A DNA stretch of 64,000 nucleotides from Ignavibacteriales bacterium. GTDB lineage: Bacteria > Bacteroidota > Ignavibacteria > Ignavibacteriales > Ignavibacteriaceae. Shown in pieces: positions 37,822-48,454 of this stretch (positions within the stretch are counted from its first letter, which is position 1; each line of letters opens with the position of its first letter). Below the pieces are notes generated by a model that searched no databases, was not told the DNA's origin, and saw only the letters and a program-made list of their open reading frames with translations. The position numbers and the translations under genes were made by a program. The stretch is taken from positions 186,001-250,000 of the forward strand of contig JADJMD010000014.1 of the NCBI GenBank assembly GCA_016709765.1, in the 5' to 3' direction.

Positions 37822-38883
37822 CTATTTATTTTTCTTGGATATAAATCCATAAACATTAATCTTATCTGGGCCGTATTGATTTGTTACAAAAATCAGATAC
37901 TTTAGATTAAATGATGGATCCACGTATTCTTGAAAGTAATCTAAATTATTATAGTCTATAACTACTTTTGCGGGCAGCCACATATCCCCACGTTTTGTAT
38001 AACTTCCTCCAAAATACATTAGAAGATTTCCATCTTTGTCAAATATCTGCACATTTTCAAAACCCGCATCAACAACAAACAAATTCTCATCATGATCAAG
38101 AGCAATTCCTTTAGGACGTGAAAACTTTCCGGGTGAATTCCCTATTGTACCTATGGTTCTAATGTAATTACCGTCCAAACCATAAACCTTAACTTTTGAA
38201 TCTCCCAGATCGCTTATGTAAACCTTGTCATTAAACACAGAAATATTTGTAGGAGAAAAGAGATTTTCCTTTTGGTTTGATTCCGAGGGAATACTTTTTA
38301 TGAATTTCTTTGAAAATCTATCATACACATCAACAGAGTGTTTATCAATATCATTTATAAAAATCTGTTTTTCAGTAACAAATACATCTGTTGGTTTTAA
38401 TAAAGTACTGTCGCCAATCTCTCCGACATAGTCGAGCTCGGAATTAAAAATAACAACCTGTCTCCTTTGCGCATCAGCTACATATAAAAATCCCGTGTGA
38501 TCGACAAAACAATTAATAGGTTGTTTTAATTTCCCCCGTCCTTCTGGAACAAAGTAACCAAAGGAACCATCTTCCATATACATAATTTCTAAACCACCCA
38601 GCTGAGTATCACAGATATATATTCGATTGAAACCAACCGCCAAGCCATATGGTTTAAGAATCGGTAGTGGTTCCTCTTCACCCATTATAAATCCCGTTAT
38701 TGCAGATTGCTCACCTGTAAAGTCTGTGGATTTGCTGAATGAAGTTAGGAACTGGATTTTCGGTTCATCCGGTGCCGGAGGAAATACAACTGGTTCGATA
38801 TTATCTGAAAGTTGTTTACTTCCGGAACAAGAGATAAAAATAAGGGCATTAATGATGAATAATATTAAAAGTGAATTTTTCAT
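37822..38883 (-). CDS. NHL-repeat propeller lipoprotein
   Basis: Start at ATG 38883 (upstream in-frame TTG 38889 rejected). The leader with Phe-Ile-Ser-Cys predicts a lipoprotein. Repeats such as PYGLAVGFNRIYICDTQ, FVDHTGFLYVADAQRRQVVIF and PKGIALDHDENLFVVDAGFENVQIFD form a six-bladed NHL propeller. NHL proteins often accompany extracellular cytochromes and may organise them. A paralog closes the other end of the operon. Confidence 0.85.
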   Translation of the reverse strand: MKNSLLILFIINALIFISCSGSKQLSDNIEPVVFPPAPDEPKIQFLTSFSKSTDFTGEQSAITGFIMGEEEPLPILKPYGLAVGFNRIYICDTQLGGLEIMYMEDGSFGYFVPEGRGKLKQPINCFVDHTGFLYVADAQRRQVVIFNSELDYVGEIGDSTLLKPTDVFVTEKQIFINDIDKHSVDVYDRFSKKFIKSIPSESNQKENLFSPTNISVFNDKVYISDLGDSKVKVYGLDGNYIRTIGTIGNSPGKFSRPKGIALDHDENLFVVDAGFENVQIFDKDGNLLMYFGGSYTKRGDMWLPAKVVIDYNNLDYFQEYVDPSFNLKYLIFVTNQYGPDKINVYGFISKKNK

Positions 38884-38942
38884 TACCAAACTGTTCTAAA
38901 AGTAAAGAGCAGTAAGGACTGCTCTTTATGATTTATTCCTAA

Positions 38943-39566
38943 TTATTTATTATGGCAAGTGAGACAGAGTACACTGGCATTATTTCCAATCTTTAACAGA
39001 CTTGCATTATTATAACTGTTGTGAACATCATGACATGATGCACACTGAAGTTTACCACCGATTAATAAATCGTTATTTATTGTTCCGCCTAAACTTGTTA
39101 TATGTGTTGCAGGGTCAAACAATCCACCGTCTGCTGTTGATAGAGCAGTGTTGTAAGTGAAGGATACAGGATGATCATCTGCTAATGATGTTCCAAGATT
39201 ATTACCTCCTGTAATAAAATGTGTGCCACCTGTAGTTCCGCCGAAATTCTCTAAAGCGACAGTACCATCGTGGCAGCTCAAACATAATTTAGACGATGCA
39301 TCCGGCTGCGTTAATGTAGTCGTATTTAGAGTTGAACTGGAATACAACGCAAACACTGTGGTTGTTGATTGATGATTCCATAATGGTGCATTCTGAATAG
39401 ATGCATCAGAGTTGTGTGGTGTATGACAGGGTTCACATATCTCTGTGGTTCCCCATCCTTGTCCGGAAAAATCGTGAGCAGATCCAGTTATGCCAGTTTG
39501 AGCAAAAATAATTTGCCCGATTCCAAATAAGCACATGCTTATTAACAGAGTTTGCTTTTTCATCAT
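38943..39566 (-). CDS. Secreted tetraheme cytochrome c
   Basis: 207 residues with a signal peptide (ends IIFAQ) and four heme motifs: CEPCH, CLSCH, CASCH and CLTCH. CEPCHTPHN and CLSCHDGTVALENFGG are typical of doubled-CXXCH proteins and are shared with the N-terminal third of the next cytochrome. GGAGGA precedes two adjacent ATG codons (39566, 39563). Likely a periplasmic or extracellular electron carrier of the same conduit. Confidence 0.9.
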   Translation of the reverse strand: MMKKQTLLISMCLFGIGQIIFAQTGITGSAHDFSGQGWGTTEICEPCHTPHNSDASIQNAPLWNHQSTTTVFALYSSSTLNTTTLTQPDASSKLCLSCHDGTVALENFGGTTGGTHFITGGNNLGTSLADDHPVSFTYNTALSTADGGLFDPATHITSLGGTINNDLLIGGKLQCASCHDVHNSYNNASLLKIGNNASVLCLTCHNK

Positions 39567-39631
39567 TCCTCCGATGAATTAGTGATTGAATAATATATTT
39601 TTAACAATGTTCTAATTATTTGCTAATTCTT

Positions 39632-41332
39632 TTAATAGGATTTTGGGTTATGACTTGTACCATGACAAACAAGATAACATCTCCCATGAAAAGTACCGTT
39701 ATCCTCAAATCTCAATCTTCCCTGATTATCAGGCTGCACAATGGCTATGTTGAAATTTATTAAATGAGTATTATTTGTTGTATTTCCCTGTGAGCTGCTA
39801 ATGCCGTGAGGATCATGACATGTATTACATGGTGTATCTTCTCCCACTATATGTTTCCGATGCACATTCTGACCAAAACTGCCAGTGCTGTTTAGAATCG
39901 TATTTCTGTTATGACAAGAATAACATAGAGCATAAGCTGCAGCTGATTCTGGTGTATTATCTAACTTTAAGTACTGCATCTTTAAAATTTGGGGATAGAT
40001 TGATCCGTGAGGCCCTGCCGGTGAATTAGTTCCATCACTTGCATGGCAATCACTGCAATATATCTTACTGCTTACTGTTAATGGTGAAATTAAACTTGGT
40101 ACATTAGGATTTACTCCGGCACCTTCAACTGGATGAAATGATGGATTGCCCAGATCAAATTCAAGACGCACATTGTTTTGTGCAATTTGTCTTACAGTTG
40201 GACTGCCGGGTTTATCTGGACTATCTGCATGGCATCGATAACATACTTCATATTCATACTGAGATATAATTACAGGAGTACCATTTGTATTTACTCCTTT
40301 TACGCCAATAAGAAATCCATTTACGTCTGGGGGCGATGCAGTTTGATTATTACTTGCATGAGAATTATGACAATCTTCACACTCAACATGTTTTGTCAGC
40401 ACTATACCTGGTTCTTCGGGATCGTGTACTTCCAGGTAGCCAGCCACATTGTGTTTATAAAGTTTAGCGAACTGTGTCTGAATATTTTTGGCTGCAACAT
40501 TAGAATTATGACAATTGTAACAGTTATTTTCTTCCTGCTGATAGTTTCTTAATCGATTTTTGCCATCGGCATTATGCGGATTGTGACAGTTTTCGCAGGC
40601 ATTTCTGGATACCGAAGTAAATTCTGTATGAGGCCAGGGATCGGTCCCACTTCCATTCCAGGTTGAGTTTGATAAATTATGACTTGAAGAACTCCAGTAG
40701 GTTCTATCGTGGCAATATTGACACAATATTGAATACTCATTTGATGCAACTAAAAAATCACTAAGTACATTTTGATGAGGATCGTGACAGGAAATACATT
40801 GCATTTTTTGATTTTCAAGTTTGACTGGTCCGGTCAGAGACACGGGATCTTTCAGTTGTCCATCAACGGTAACAAGAGTAGAATTATAAATAAATGATAC
40901 CGGGTGATCATTGGATATATCCTTAGTCAGATTTGTATTTCCCGGCGGCATGGTAGTTACACCTCCGGTCATCTGAATCGGAGTAGTTCTGCTCAAAACA
41001 TTTCCAAGTGCAATCGTACCATCGTGGCAGGAAAGACAAAGCACAGAAGAACCGTCCGGTTGTCCTATAGTAGCATCCGTGGTCGTGCTTGTATAAAGGG
41101 TATAGTTCGAAGCCGGATCCTGTCTGTTCCATAAAGGTTTTTGGGGACTGCTATTATGTGGTGTGTGGCAAAAAATGCAAATTTCACTTTCACTGGAGGC
41201 TTTAATCGTTCCGGGTCCTGAAACAGAAAGATTATGTTTAGAATTAATAATTGATTGAGCCCGCGTGCAAAAAGTAATGACAAGTAAAATTGAAAATATT
41301 TTTATTATACTTTTGACCACCCTAATTCTCAC
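39632..41332 (-). CDS. Large multiheme cytochrome c (11-12 hemes)
   Basis: 566 residues starting with GTG 41332, which overlaps the end of the NHL gene by 11 nt (coupled translation). After the signal peptide (ends TRAQ) I count eleven CxxCH motifs (CIFCH, CLSCH, CISCH, CQYCH, CENCH, CYNCH, CEDCH, CYRCH, CSDCH, CYSCH, CNTCH) and one CYLVCH, a three-residue spacing, near the end. Many extra His could serve as distal ligands. This size and heme density fit an extracellular or outer-surface conductor. Confidence 0.92.
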   Translation of the reverse strand: MRIRVVKSIIKIFSILLVITFCTRAQSIINSKHNLSVSGPGTIKASSESEICIFCHTPHNSSPQKPLWNRQDPASNYTLYTSTTTDATIGQPDGSSVLCLSCHDGTIALGNVLSRTTPIQMTGGVTTMPPGNTNLTKDISNDHPVSFIYNSTLVTVDGQLKDPVSLTGPVKLENQKMQCISCHDPHQNVLSDFLVASNEYSILCQYCHDRTYWSSSSHNLSNSTWNGSGTDPWPHTEFTSVSRNACENCHNPHNADGKNRLRNYQQEENNCYNCHNSNVAAKNIQTQFAKLYKHNVAGYLEVHDPEEPGIVLTKHVECEDCHNSHASNNQTASPPDVNGFLIGVKGVNTNGTPVIISQYEYEVCYRCHADSPDKPGSPTVRQIAQNNVRLEFDLGNPSFHPVEGAGVNPNVPSLISPLTVSSKIYCSDCHASDGTNSPAGPHGSIYPQILKMQYLKLDNTPESAAAYALCYSCHNRNTILNSTGSFGQNVHRKHIVGEDTPCNTCHDPHGISSSQGNTTNNTHLINFNIAIVQPDNQGRLRFEDNGTFHGRCYLVCHGTSHNPKSY

Positions 41333-42036
41333 ATCTTAATTGATATATCTGAATTCTGGAATTAAAGCTATCCGCAACAAATATTTTGTTCTGCTTATCA
41401 ATAAAAATTCCGGTCGGAAGCCAGAACATCTCCGGGTCTGTACCCCGCTCGCCAAAGACATCAAGTAACCTGCCCGACTGATCAAATACCTGTACATTAT
41501 TAAAAAGAGCGTCAACCACATATATATTGTCGTAAGAATCGGTCGCAATTCCTTTTGGTCTTGAAAAATCTCCGCTTCCATCACCAGACTTGCCAAATTG
41601 ATTGTTAAATTTTCCATCGGAGGAAAATATTTGAATTCTGAAATTCATACTGTCATTAACATATATATTTCCGTTTCCATCAGACCAGATAAACGTCGGA
41701 AAATTAAATTGACCCTGCCCGTTGCCCCGTTGTCCGATTGTTCCGATAAGTTTGCCATCTTTATTCAATCTTGCAATACGATGCTGTTTCGTTTCACAAA
41801 TCCAGAATTCCTGTATACTTTGTAAATAAATAATCCCGGTCGGTTGTTCAAGCGAGGAGTTCAAAACTGATGTTTCCTCTGAATAAAAATCATACTTAAA
41901 AACTGTATTTAGTTCAGAGTCTGTAAAAATCAAAGCTGTTTCGTTGATACATAATCCAATGGGTGATTCCAGTTCTACATCATCATTTAATAATGATTCA
42001 AGTTCATTTTCATCAAAAGAGTATTTCAAGAAGTTT
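41322..42036 (-). CDS. NHL-repeat propeller 2, main part
   Basis: NHL repeats PIGLCINETALIFTDSE, PTGIIYLQSIQEFWICETK, PTFIWSDGNGNIYVNDSM, PKGIATDSYDNIYVVDALFNNVQVFD and PTGIFIDKQNKIFVADSFN give a propeller similar to 37822-38883. An uninterrupted ORF in this frame begins at 42053, but the true N-terminus lies in another frame, joined at T6 (42034-42039). First gene of the cytochrome operon. Confidence 0.85.
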
Positions 42037-42333
42037 TTTGCTATCCTGATCAATAAAAAATATTGATCCTTCAGAATCAGTGACTAAGCTGAAAGGTTTT
42101 AAAATTGTCAGATCATCACTTCCAAAGATTAAATCAAATAAAGATTCGAAAAATCCGCCACTTGAAGTTTTGATTGATTCTGAAGAGATTTCCTGAAGCC
42201 ATTCAATTTGGGGAGATTTACATATTGATGTTTCTGTGATTTTATTTCCGGATTGCGCAATGCAAATTGAAATATTGCTCAATACGATTACCTGAAGTAA
42301 TATCCATAAAAAATATACTTGCAAAACTCTCAT
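42037..42333 (-). CDS. NHL-repeat propeller 2, N-terminal part
   Basis: A signal peptide (MRVLQVYFLWILLQVIVLSN, cleaved near CIAQ) and the first strands (LKPFSLVTDSEGSIFFIDQD) of the NHL protein. One base too many in the run at 42034-42039 separates it from the rest. Confidence 0.75.
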
Positions 42334-43280
42334 TGTATCAATCTATATAATTATTGATAAAGACATCTAAAATTAAATAAACTGCCTTTAGTAAAAAACA
42401 AGTAATAATTATTTCAATTATTAAACCGAATTTAAAACTATTAATATGGCCATTTTCTTTACTCAAAGACAAAAAATTTTAATTGATAATAAGTCCTTTC
42501 TTAGTATTTAGAACAGCTATTCTTATCATTGATAAAAACAAATAATTCAGCACTCCCAACATTTGCTATTAACAAAGCTGATGATTTAGGTGTAATAGAT
42601 AACTGCACTAAAGTAATGCTTGCCTTTAGGTATACTAAGCGAAACGAGATTTCTGGACTGACTAATCTTTATTAGAAGTTTAAATAATGATTGGAATAGT
42701 ACAAATTGATTAAACAGTGTGAGGTAGAAATATTTTGTTCATTTTAAGGAATCATTTTGAAAATATAGATAATGATGATGATGGTGAAGAAGATTAAAGT
42801 TAATTTAAAATAAAAAAAATTCTGAGGGAGCTTCGGCTCCCTTTTTCAATTAACAATAGTATTTTCTAATAAAACATCCTATCCATCAGTAAGTTCTTCA
42901 GACTTCTCTTTTTTAACCTGCATGTGACGAAGTGAATCAGCATCAGTCTTAGTTTCTAAATCGATATATCTTGTTATCAATTTCATCGAAGTGAATTTAA
43001 TATCAAGGAATTATTGGTACAGTTCTTCAGAGATTAGTGGAAGATTAGAAAGGTCTTCTGCAAACGAAGTTATTTATGTAGGTTTTAAGCAGACTCTTTC
43101 ATCGAATCAAGAAAGCTGATTCTACTAAAATAAATTCAGAGGAGGCAACTCCCCTATTCTAATCTCTCATCATATAATTCAGGATCCTTTATATATTAAA
43201 AATGGTACCAAAGTGGACCCCTACATTGTAAAAGTTTTGATTTCAAGCTAAAAACAAACGATTTTCACATACGCAAACAG
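42334..43280. other. Gene-poor stretch with decayed gene ends
   Basis: No intact gene is seen. Remnants: a minus-strand open end (42881-43005) reading MKLITRYIDLETKTDADS and stopping after EELTDG; a plus-strand open end (about 43010-43118) reading NYWYSSSEISGRLERSS to SSNQES; and a short acidic tail (about 42770-42796). They have no starts and look like fragments left by recombination just outside attachment repeat copy 3. Confidence 0.4.
42824..42847 (+). terminator. Rho-independent terminator with TTCG loop
   Basis: GGGAGC TTCG GCTCCC followed by TTTTT. It now stands behind only a gene remnant. Confidence 0.85.
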
Positions 43281-43424
43281 TCCCTGACTCTCCGCCACTT
43301 AAAAATAAGCCTCAATTACGTTTTGAATATGCGTTCTTGAGGCATTTTTGTAATATTTCCATACAATAGATACAATAAAAACAATAGAAAAAATAGGTCA
43401 TAGAAGACATTTAGAAGACATTTT
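43281..43424 (+). repeat. tRNA-3'-end-like attachment repeat, copy 3
   Basis: The core TCCCTGACTCTCCGC (43281-43295) continues as CA, completing a tRNA 3' CCA end. It is followed by a hairpin GCCTCAA/TTGAGGC (43309-43343) with a T tail shared with copy 4. Unlike the other copies, the two 11-bp units (AGAAGACATTT at 43402 and 43413) lie to the right of the core. Confidence 0.65.
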
Positions 43425-43538
43425 GGTTTTTATTGAATCAAAATTCTACAATTTTATAAAATACAGATCAATAGCTAATTAGGATTTCCAACTAGATAGT
43501 CTCCTGCCTTCTTTTGGATTATTCATTGTCTATACTGT

Positions 43539-46500
43539 TTAATGAAATAGCTTTAAGAAATGCTTTCTGTAAAAAAAGTAACCTCCAACAATAGAAATAA
43601 AAACTCCTGCAAGGATATATAAAAGATAATTTGTAGAGGAAGCCTTAATAATATTTATTTTTGAAACGTCCCCCGAAAGGATAAACGCGGACCAGTAATA
43701 TGGATTTGCCGAATAGTTCTTCTTAAAGAATAATTTGGCTTTTTGCAATGATTCTGATTTGTTAAAACCCTCACTAAGGTATTTATAAAAGCTTTGCATA
43801 AACAACGATGTATATTTGTCATTTACATCCCATAAGGAAACCACAACACTTTTTGAACCGGCTTCAAAGAAAGCTTTCTGCATCCCTATTATCCCTTCGG
43901 CATTATCAACCTCCCCCAATCCCGAACGACAGGAGCTTAGCACTACCAAATCAGAATTCAATTTTAGCTGTAATATTTCGCCTCGTTCAAGATAGCCATC
44001 TTCACTTTCATTCTTGTTTTGTGAAAAGATAATCAATGGCTGATTTTTATATAGGAATGAGTGAGTTGATAAATGGATAATGCTGCTTTGTGCGGCATTT
44101 TCTTTAAATTTTTTTTCTGTTGCATCACTTGAAAGCAAGACATAACCGTTAGAAAACATAGAGTTTACATTTTGTATTTCTTCTTTAGAATATTTTAGAG
44201 GAAACAATACTATATTTCTTGCATTAAAGGAGTCCTCTTCAAGTAATCCACCACGATAACTAAGTGCAAAGTCTTTATTGCTTATTTGTGGATCCCCGAC
44301 CAGCAATACTTTATCTTCATTCTTTTGCTTCATTGTTTTCTGCAAAACATAAATTATTGATGAGGGTGAATAAGAAATTGCATAATCGTCGATTAAATAT
44401 TTTTTATTGTTATAATAAAAAGGGCTATCATCTTCCTTGAATTCAGTAACCAGGAATTCAAAAGGCATAAACGCCAGTTCTGATGGCAGAGAAAATATAA
44501 GCTTCTGTCCTTTAGGAATATTATTTATTATTGGCCGAAGTACTTTAAGATAGAACTCATTTGCTGCTTTAGTGTTGAATGAAAATAAATCTTGGTTGAA
44601 ATAAAGATTAAGGTTGTGATATTCTGAATCGTAAATAGGTGCAATTTTTTTTAATAATTTTAAAACATCATCTTTTGTCAGACTGCTTTTTTCGACTACG
44701 TAATTTGTTTGGTTAAGCTTAAGGAAATAAAGTTTTTTTCCGCTAAAAAACAGGGTTATCAAATTCTCGCCAGCACTAAGATTGTTTTGAATATTTGAAA
44801 GACTAAAATCTCTATTGGTATTAATAGCAGGAACTATTTTCTGTCCAAAGTTACTATTTAGGATTTGATAATCCGAAAGAAGTTCTTTAAGCTTACTGCC
44901 GGAAAACAATCCCGACTCAATCATCCATTTTAAATCGTAGTATTCGTTTAATTTTTCATTGGAAATACCAGACGAATTAATTCTCAGATTGGATAAATTT
45001 TGGAAAGTGTTTCTGGAATGTGATTTTTCAATAATTGAAAACGCCTCTTCATTGCGATTCTGTTTAATATACAGCTCAGCAAGATCCGAATAACAATCGT
45101 TTATACCAGAAAAGTGTGCGATTTGTATTTCTGCGTTGTTTATTAAAGACTCAGAAATCTTATCAGTAAGTTGAATGGCTTTTAGAAAATGTTTTTCTGC
45201 TTCAACAATATTGTTTTGATTCAAGTAAGATTTTGCCATTAGATATTCAGATTCAAAAACATTATTGTAATCCAGTTCATTTGCAGCTAATGAAGAAGCT
45301 ATATTAAAATATGTTATAGCGTTACCGATATTGTTTTTGGCAAGGGCAATTTTACCCAAATACAAATTTTGCAATCCTAAAAGTTGATTATAACCATAGT
45401 TTTTAGATACCTGCATAGATCTTGTTATAATATTCTCGGCCCTAGTTAAATCTTTTTGCAAAAGATAATTGTATCCAAGTTCTGTTGAGATAATGGTTTT
45501 ATAATACACATCGGTTAAGGATTCGGATAAGCTGAGTGCATATAATAATGCAGCATTGCTTTTATTAAAACTATCAATCTTAGAGTAAGCTAACCCTATT
45601 TTAAAATAAATATCTTCTGCTGTATATGGATCTGATTCAGAATTAACTTTATCTTTTGTTTCAAGAAAAATCTGCAAGGCTTTAATTGGTTTATTAATAT
45701 TGTAATACAGCGTTCCAATGCTTACATCAACAGATGATTCCGTAGAAATATCTTTTACTTGATGAGCCAGCTCTTTTGCTTTTTGATAATATTCTAAAGA
45801 CTTAGAATAATTCGAAAGATTAGCATAAACATCTCCTAGTCCGCGTAGATTTAAAACTTTAGAAACAACATTGTCTCCTGAGTAATCTAATCCATTATTA
45901 TAATATTCTATTGCCGATGAGTAATTAGCTGTTTGTGCGTACAGAGAGGCAATGTTTGCACAAAGATTTGAAAGTCTTTCTTTATTATTTAGAATCTTAA
46001 ATATCTTGAAGCTTCCTTCATAATTATTCTTTGCTTCAACCACATTTCCCGAATATGTATAAGAAACAGCGATTTCTGATAAGGCAGTTGCTTGTAGTTC
46101 TTTATCCTCGATTGTTTTTGAGATTTTATATGCTGATTCTAATTTTAATTTAGCTTCATCAATATTTCCATTTTGATCATCAAGTATTGCAAGATTTATC
46201 AGTGATTTTGCTTCTTCTATCCTGTTGCCGGATTGTTTTGCTGATTCAAGTCCTATTAGATATAACTTTTTTGCTTCATCATAATTGCCCGATAGTAAGT
46301 AAAGCGAGCCCTTTGAAATTAATACCTTGCTTACTTCATAGCTGTTCTGTTGTAATAAAATTTCTGCATTGTTTAACACCTTTAAAGCGTTATCATAATC
46401 ACCGAGACCACGATAAGAGTATGAAAGCAAATATTGTGGTTGAATATCATTATTATCTTTTAGCAGTTCAATAGATTTTGAATATTGATTTGTATGATAA

Positions 46501-46971
46501 AAATATAGTGCTTTAAAATAATCTAAATACTTATTATACGATTTTTCGCTATTTATAGACTGTTCAATCTGCATTAGATTATTTGAGGCTTTTGCAGAGA
46601 ATGTTAACTCATCATAAAAAGGATAATATTTTGGATAGCTTGAAAGCATTGAATATAATAGATCGAATGATTTTCTATACTCGCTCTTTCTTTTAAATGC
46701 TAATGAAGTTAAATAATTTTTCTCAAAACTATTTGTTAGTTGATTTATCGAATCGGAAGTTGAAGTAATATTTGATGAGTTTATAAGTGCCTTCTCAATT
46801 CGTCGAAACGCTATAGATGGAAAGAAAATATCAGATTGATTTTTTTAAATCTGTTGTTTGGAGAGAAATATTTTTATCGTTAGATGAGAAACCTGTGGAA
46901 ATAATAAACAAACCCACAAGAGCAGACAGCATCAGAGCAAAAAATATAATTGCGGGCTTTTTCATAATCAT
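43539..46971 (-). CDS. Membrane-anchored TPR-CHAT protease (frameshifted near start)
   Basis: An uninterrupted ORF runs from 46649 to 43539 (1036 residues). The true start is ATG 46971 or 46965, giving a membrane leader MKKPAIIFFALMLSALVGLF, separated by one extra A in an A7 run (plus-strand 46840-46846). About 14 tetratricopeptide repeats fill the first two thirds, followed by a CHAT caspase-like domain with catalytic His in IIHLSTHSF (codon 44061-44063) and Cys in VVLSSCRSGLG (codon 43929-43931). A membrane helix (YLLYILAGVFISIVGGYFFY) and basic tail close the protein. The topology puts TPR and CHAT in the periplasm. It is third in a minus-strand set with a sigma factor and anti-sigma factor. 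Confidence 0.88.
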
Positions 46972-46987
46972 TGTTAATTAGGGCTAA

Positions 46988-47944
46988 TCATAATTCTTTT
47001 ATCAACTGTTCGGCATTTTTGTAATAACTTCCCTTTCCTTCAACAACTAATTGTAGATGTTCACGTGCAGCTATTTTATCATCAATCATCAAATATGATT
47101 TTCCAATAAAATAGTGTGCATCAAGTTTTAGGTTATCAAACTTTCCGCTGTCATTTAGTTCGATTGATTTATTGAAGCTTGCTATACCATTCTCCACGTC
47201 TGCTTTATTAAACGATTTAAACAATCCAAGAAAATCACTTTCGGCTTTATTCACATAAGTAATCCCGAGAATAAAGTGCGTATAAAAAATGGATTCCTGA
47301 AGACTGTTATTGTTCACATCATCTTCCAAATACTTGATCGCGCTATCGTAATCTTTTCTATCAATTGCATCTAACCCACGCTGGAATAATTCCGAGGTTC
47401 TTCCGCGTGTTGTGTAAAAATCTTCACCGTCTAAAAATGATTTTTTATAATCAGGGGTTGTTAAAGAAGAAACAGCAAATAATCCTAGATATAAAACAAC
47501 AACAGCAGCTAAAGATGCAAAGGCATATTTTGCCGAGCTAAAATTGTTAAACAAAAAGAATCCTTTTTGATTGGCCTGCTTATTCTGTGCAATTTGTTGA
47601 GAAACCGATTGGCCAACAAAAGTGTCCACTTCCGCATATTCAACGTTTAATTCTTTAAACAAATTTTCACAGTGTTTACATTTGCGAATATGATCTTCAA
47701 CCATCTTTGAAAGTAGGATAATTACATTTTCTGATGAAATATCGTTTTTATACAAAACATATTCAGCTATAAGTTCTTCATCTATGTGTTCATTTCTTTT
47801 AAGAGTAGATTTAAGATCTAAATATGTATCGTGAATTTTCCTTGCTTCAGGATCATTGTCAATTATTCCATTAAGAAGTTTTTTTTCTTCATTTGTTATG
47901 GAATCCTTATCCAATAGTTCAATTATTTTATCAATATCATTCAT
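46988..47944 (-). CDS. Membrane anti-sigma factor with zinc finger and TPR
   Basis: 318 residues. The N-terminal part contains a zinc-finger-like HIRKCKHCENLF (His-x3-Cys-x2-Cys), the hallmark of ZAS/zf-HC2 anti-sigma domains. One membrane helix (YAFASLAAVVVLYLGLFAV, about residues 140-162) follows, then a C-terminal TPR domain (KDYDSAIKYLEDDVNNN, DNLKLDAHYFIGKSYLMI) on the periplasmic side. It sits 60 nt downstream of the ECF sigma gene. The expected role is to hold the sigma factor at the membrane until the periplasmic domain is engaged or cut. Confidence 0.85.
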   Translation of the reverse strand: MNDIDKIIELLDKDSITNEEKKLLNGIIDNDPEARKIHDTYLDLKSTLKRNEHIDEELIAEYVLYKNDISSENVIILLSKMVEDHIRKCKHCENLFKELNVEYAEVDTFVGQSVSQQIAQNKQANQKGFFLFNNFSSAKYAFASLAAVVVLYLGLFAVSSLTTPDYKKSFLDGEDFYTTRGRTSELFQRGLDAIDRKDYDSAIKYLEDDVNNNSLQESIFYTHFILGITYVNKAESDFLGLFKSFNKADVENGIASFNKSIELNDSGKFDNLKLDAHYFIGKSYLMIDDKIAAREHLQLVVEGKGSYYKNAEQLIKEL

Positions 47945-48004
47945 TTTAAAAATGCCTTTTTGTGCTTCTTAACCATTAGTAATAACAATCATTTAAAAGT
48001 GACA

Positions 48005-48454
48005 TTATCCTAATTTATTTTTTATCTCTTCAATCGTACGATAGAACATTTTCTTAATTGCCGCCTCGTTTTTATTCAGTTTTTGAGCAATCTCAGCAAA
48101 TTTCAAATCACCCCAGAACCGTAGCTTTACTATCTCCTGCTTTTCCTCACTTAAATTATCTAATATTTTTAAAATTGCATTTACATCAAATCCTTCATCA
48201 GTCCTAAGGTTTGAATCATCAGCGGTAATTTCTTCGTTCAGTTCTATGGTTCTTCGAATATTATTTTGCTTATACCATCTTACAAATGTTAAAAATAGAA
48301 CTCTACGAAGCCAGTTTTCAATCTTATCGATTTTATGATATTGTTCAGCAAAAGAGATGTAAACATTTGTAGCTAAATCATCCACATCGTCTTTATTTAC
48401 AATTTTGTGTGCACGGTGTTTGGATAAAAAGTAGGAAAATGATATTTCCCGCAC
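48005..48454 (-). CDS. ECF-type RNA polymerase sigma factor
   Basis: Region 4 is clear: LSEEKQEIVKLRFWGDLKFA followed by EIAQKLNKNEAAIKKMF, a helix-turn-helix. Region 2 is shown by VDDLATNVYISFAEQY and ENWLRRVLFLTFVRWYK. The first ORF start codon is GTG 48454, but sigma region 2.1-like sequence (NELESLLNSSKEGNSEAFKK) continues in frame upstream to a stop at 48563-48565 with no ATG, GTG or TTG. The true start is thus non-canonical or hidden by an indel. A promoter of its own predicted type lies upstream. Confidence 0.88.
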   Translation of the reverse strand: MREISFSYFLSKHRAHKIVNKDDVDDLATNVYISFAEQYHKIDKIENWLRRVLFLTFVRWYKQNNIRRTIELNEEITADDSNLRTDEGFDVNAILKILDNLSEEKQEIVKLRFWGDLKFAEIAQKLNKNEAAIKKMFYRTIEEIKNKLG

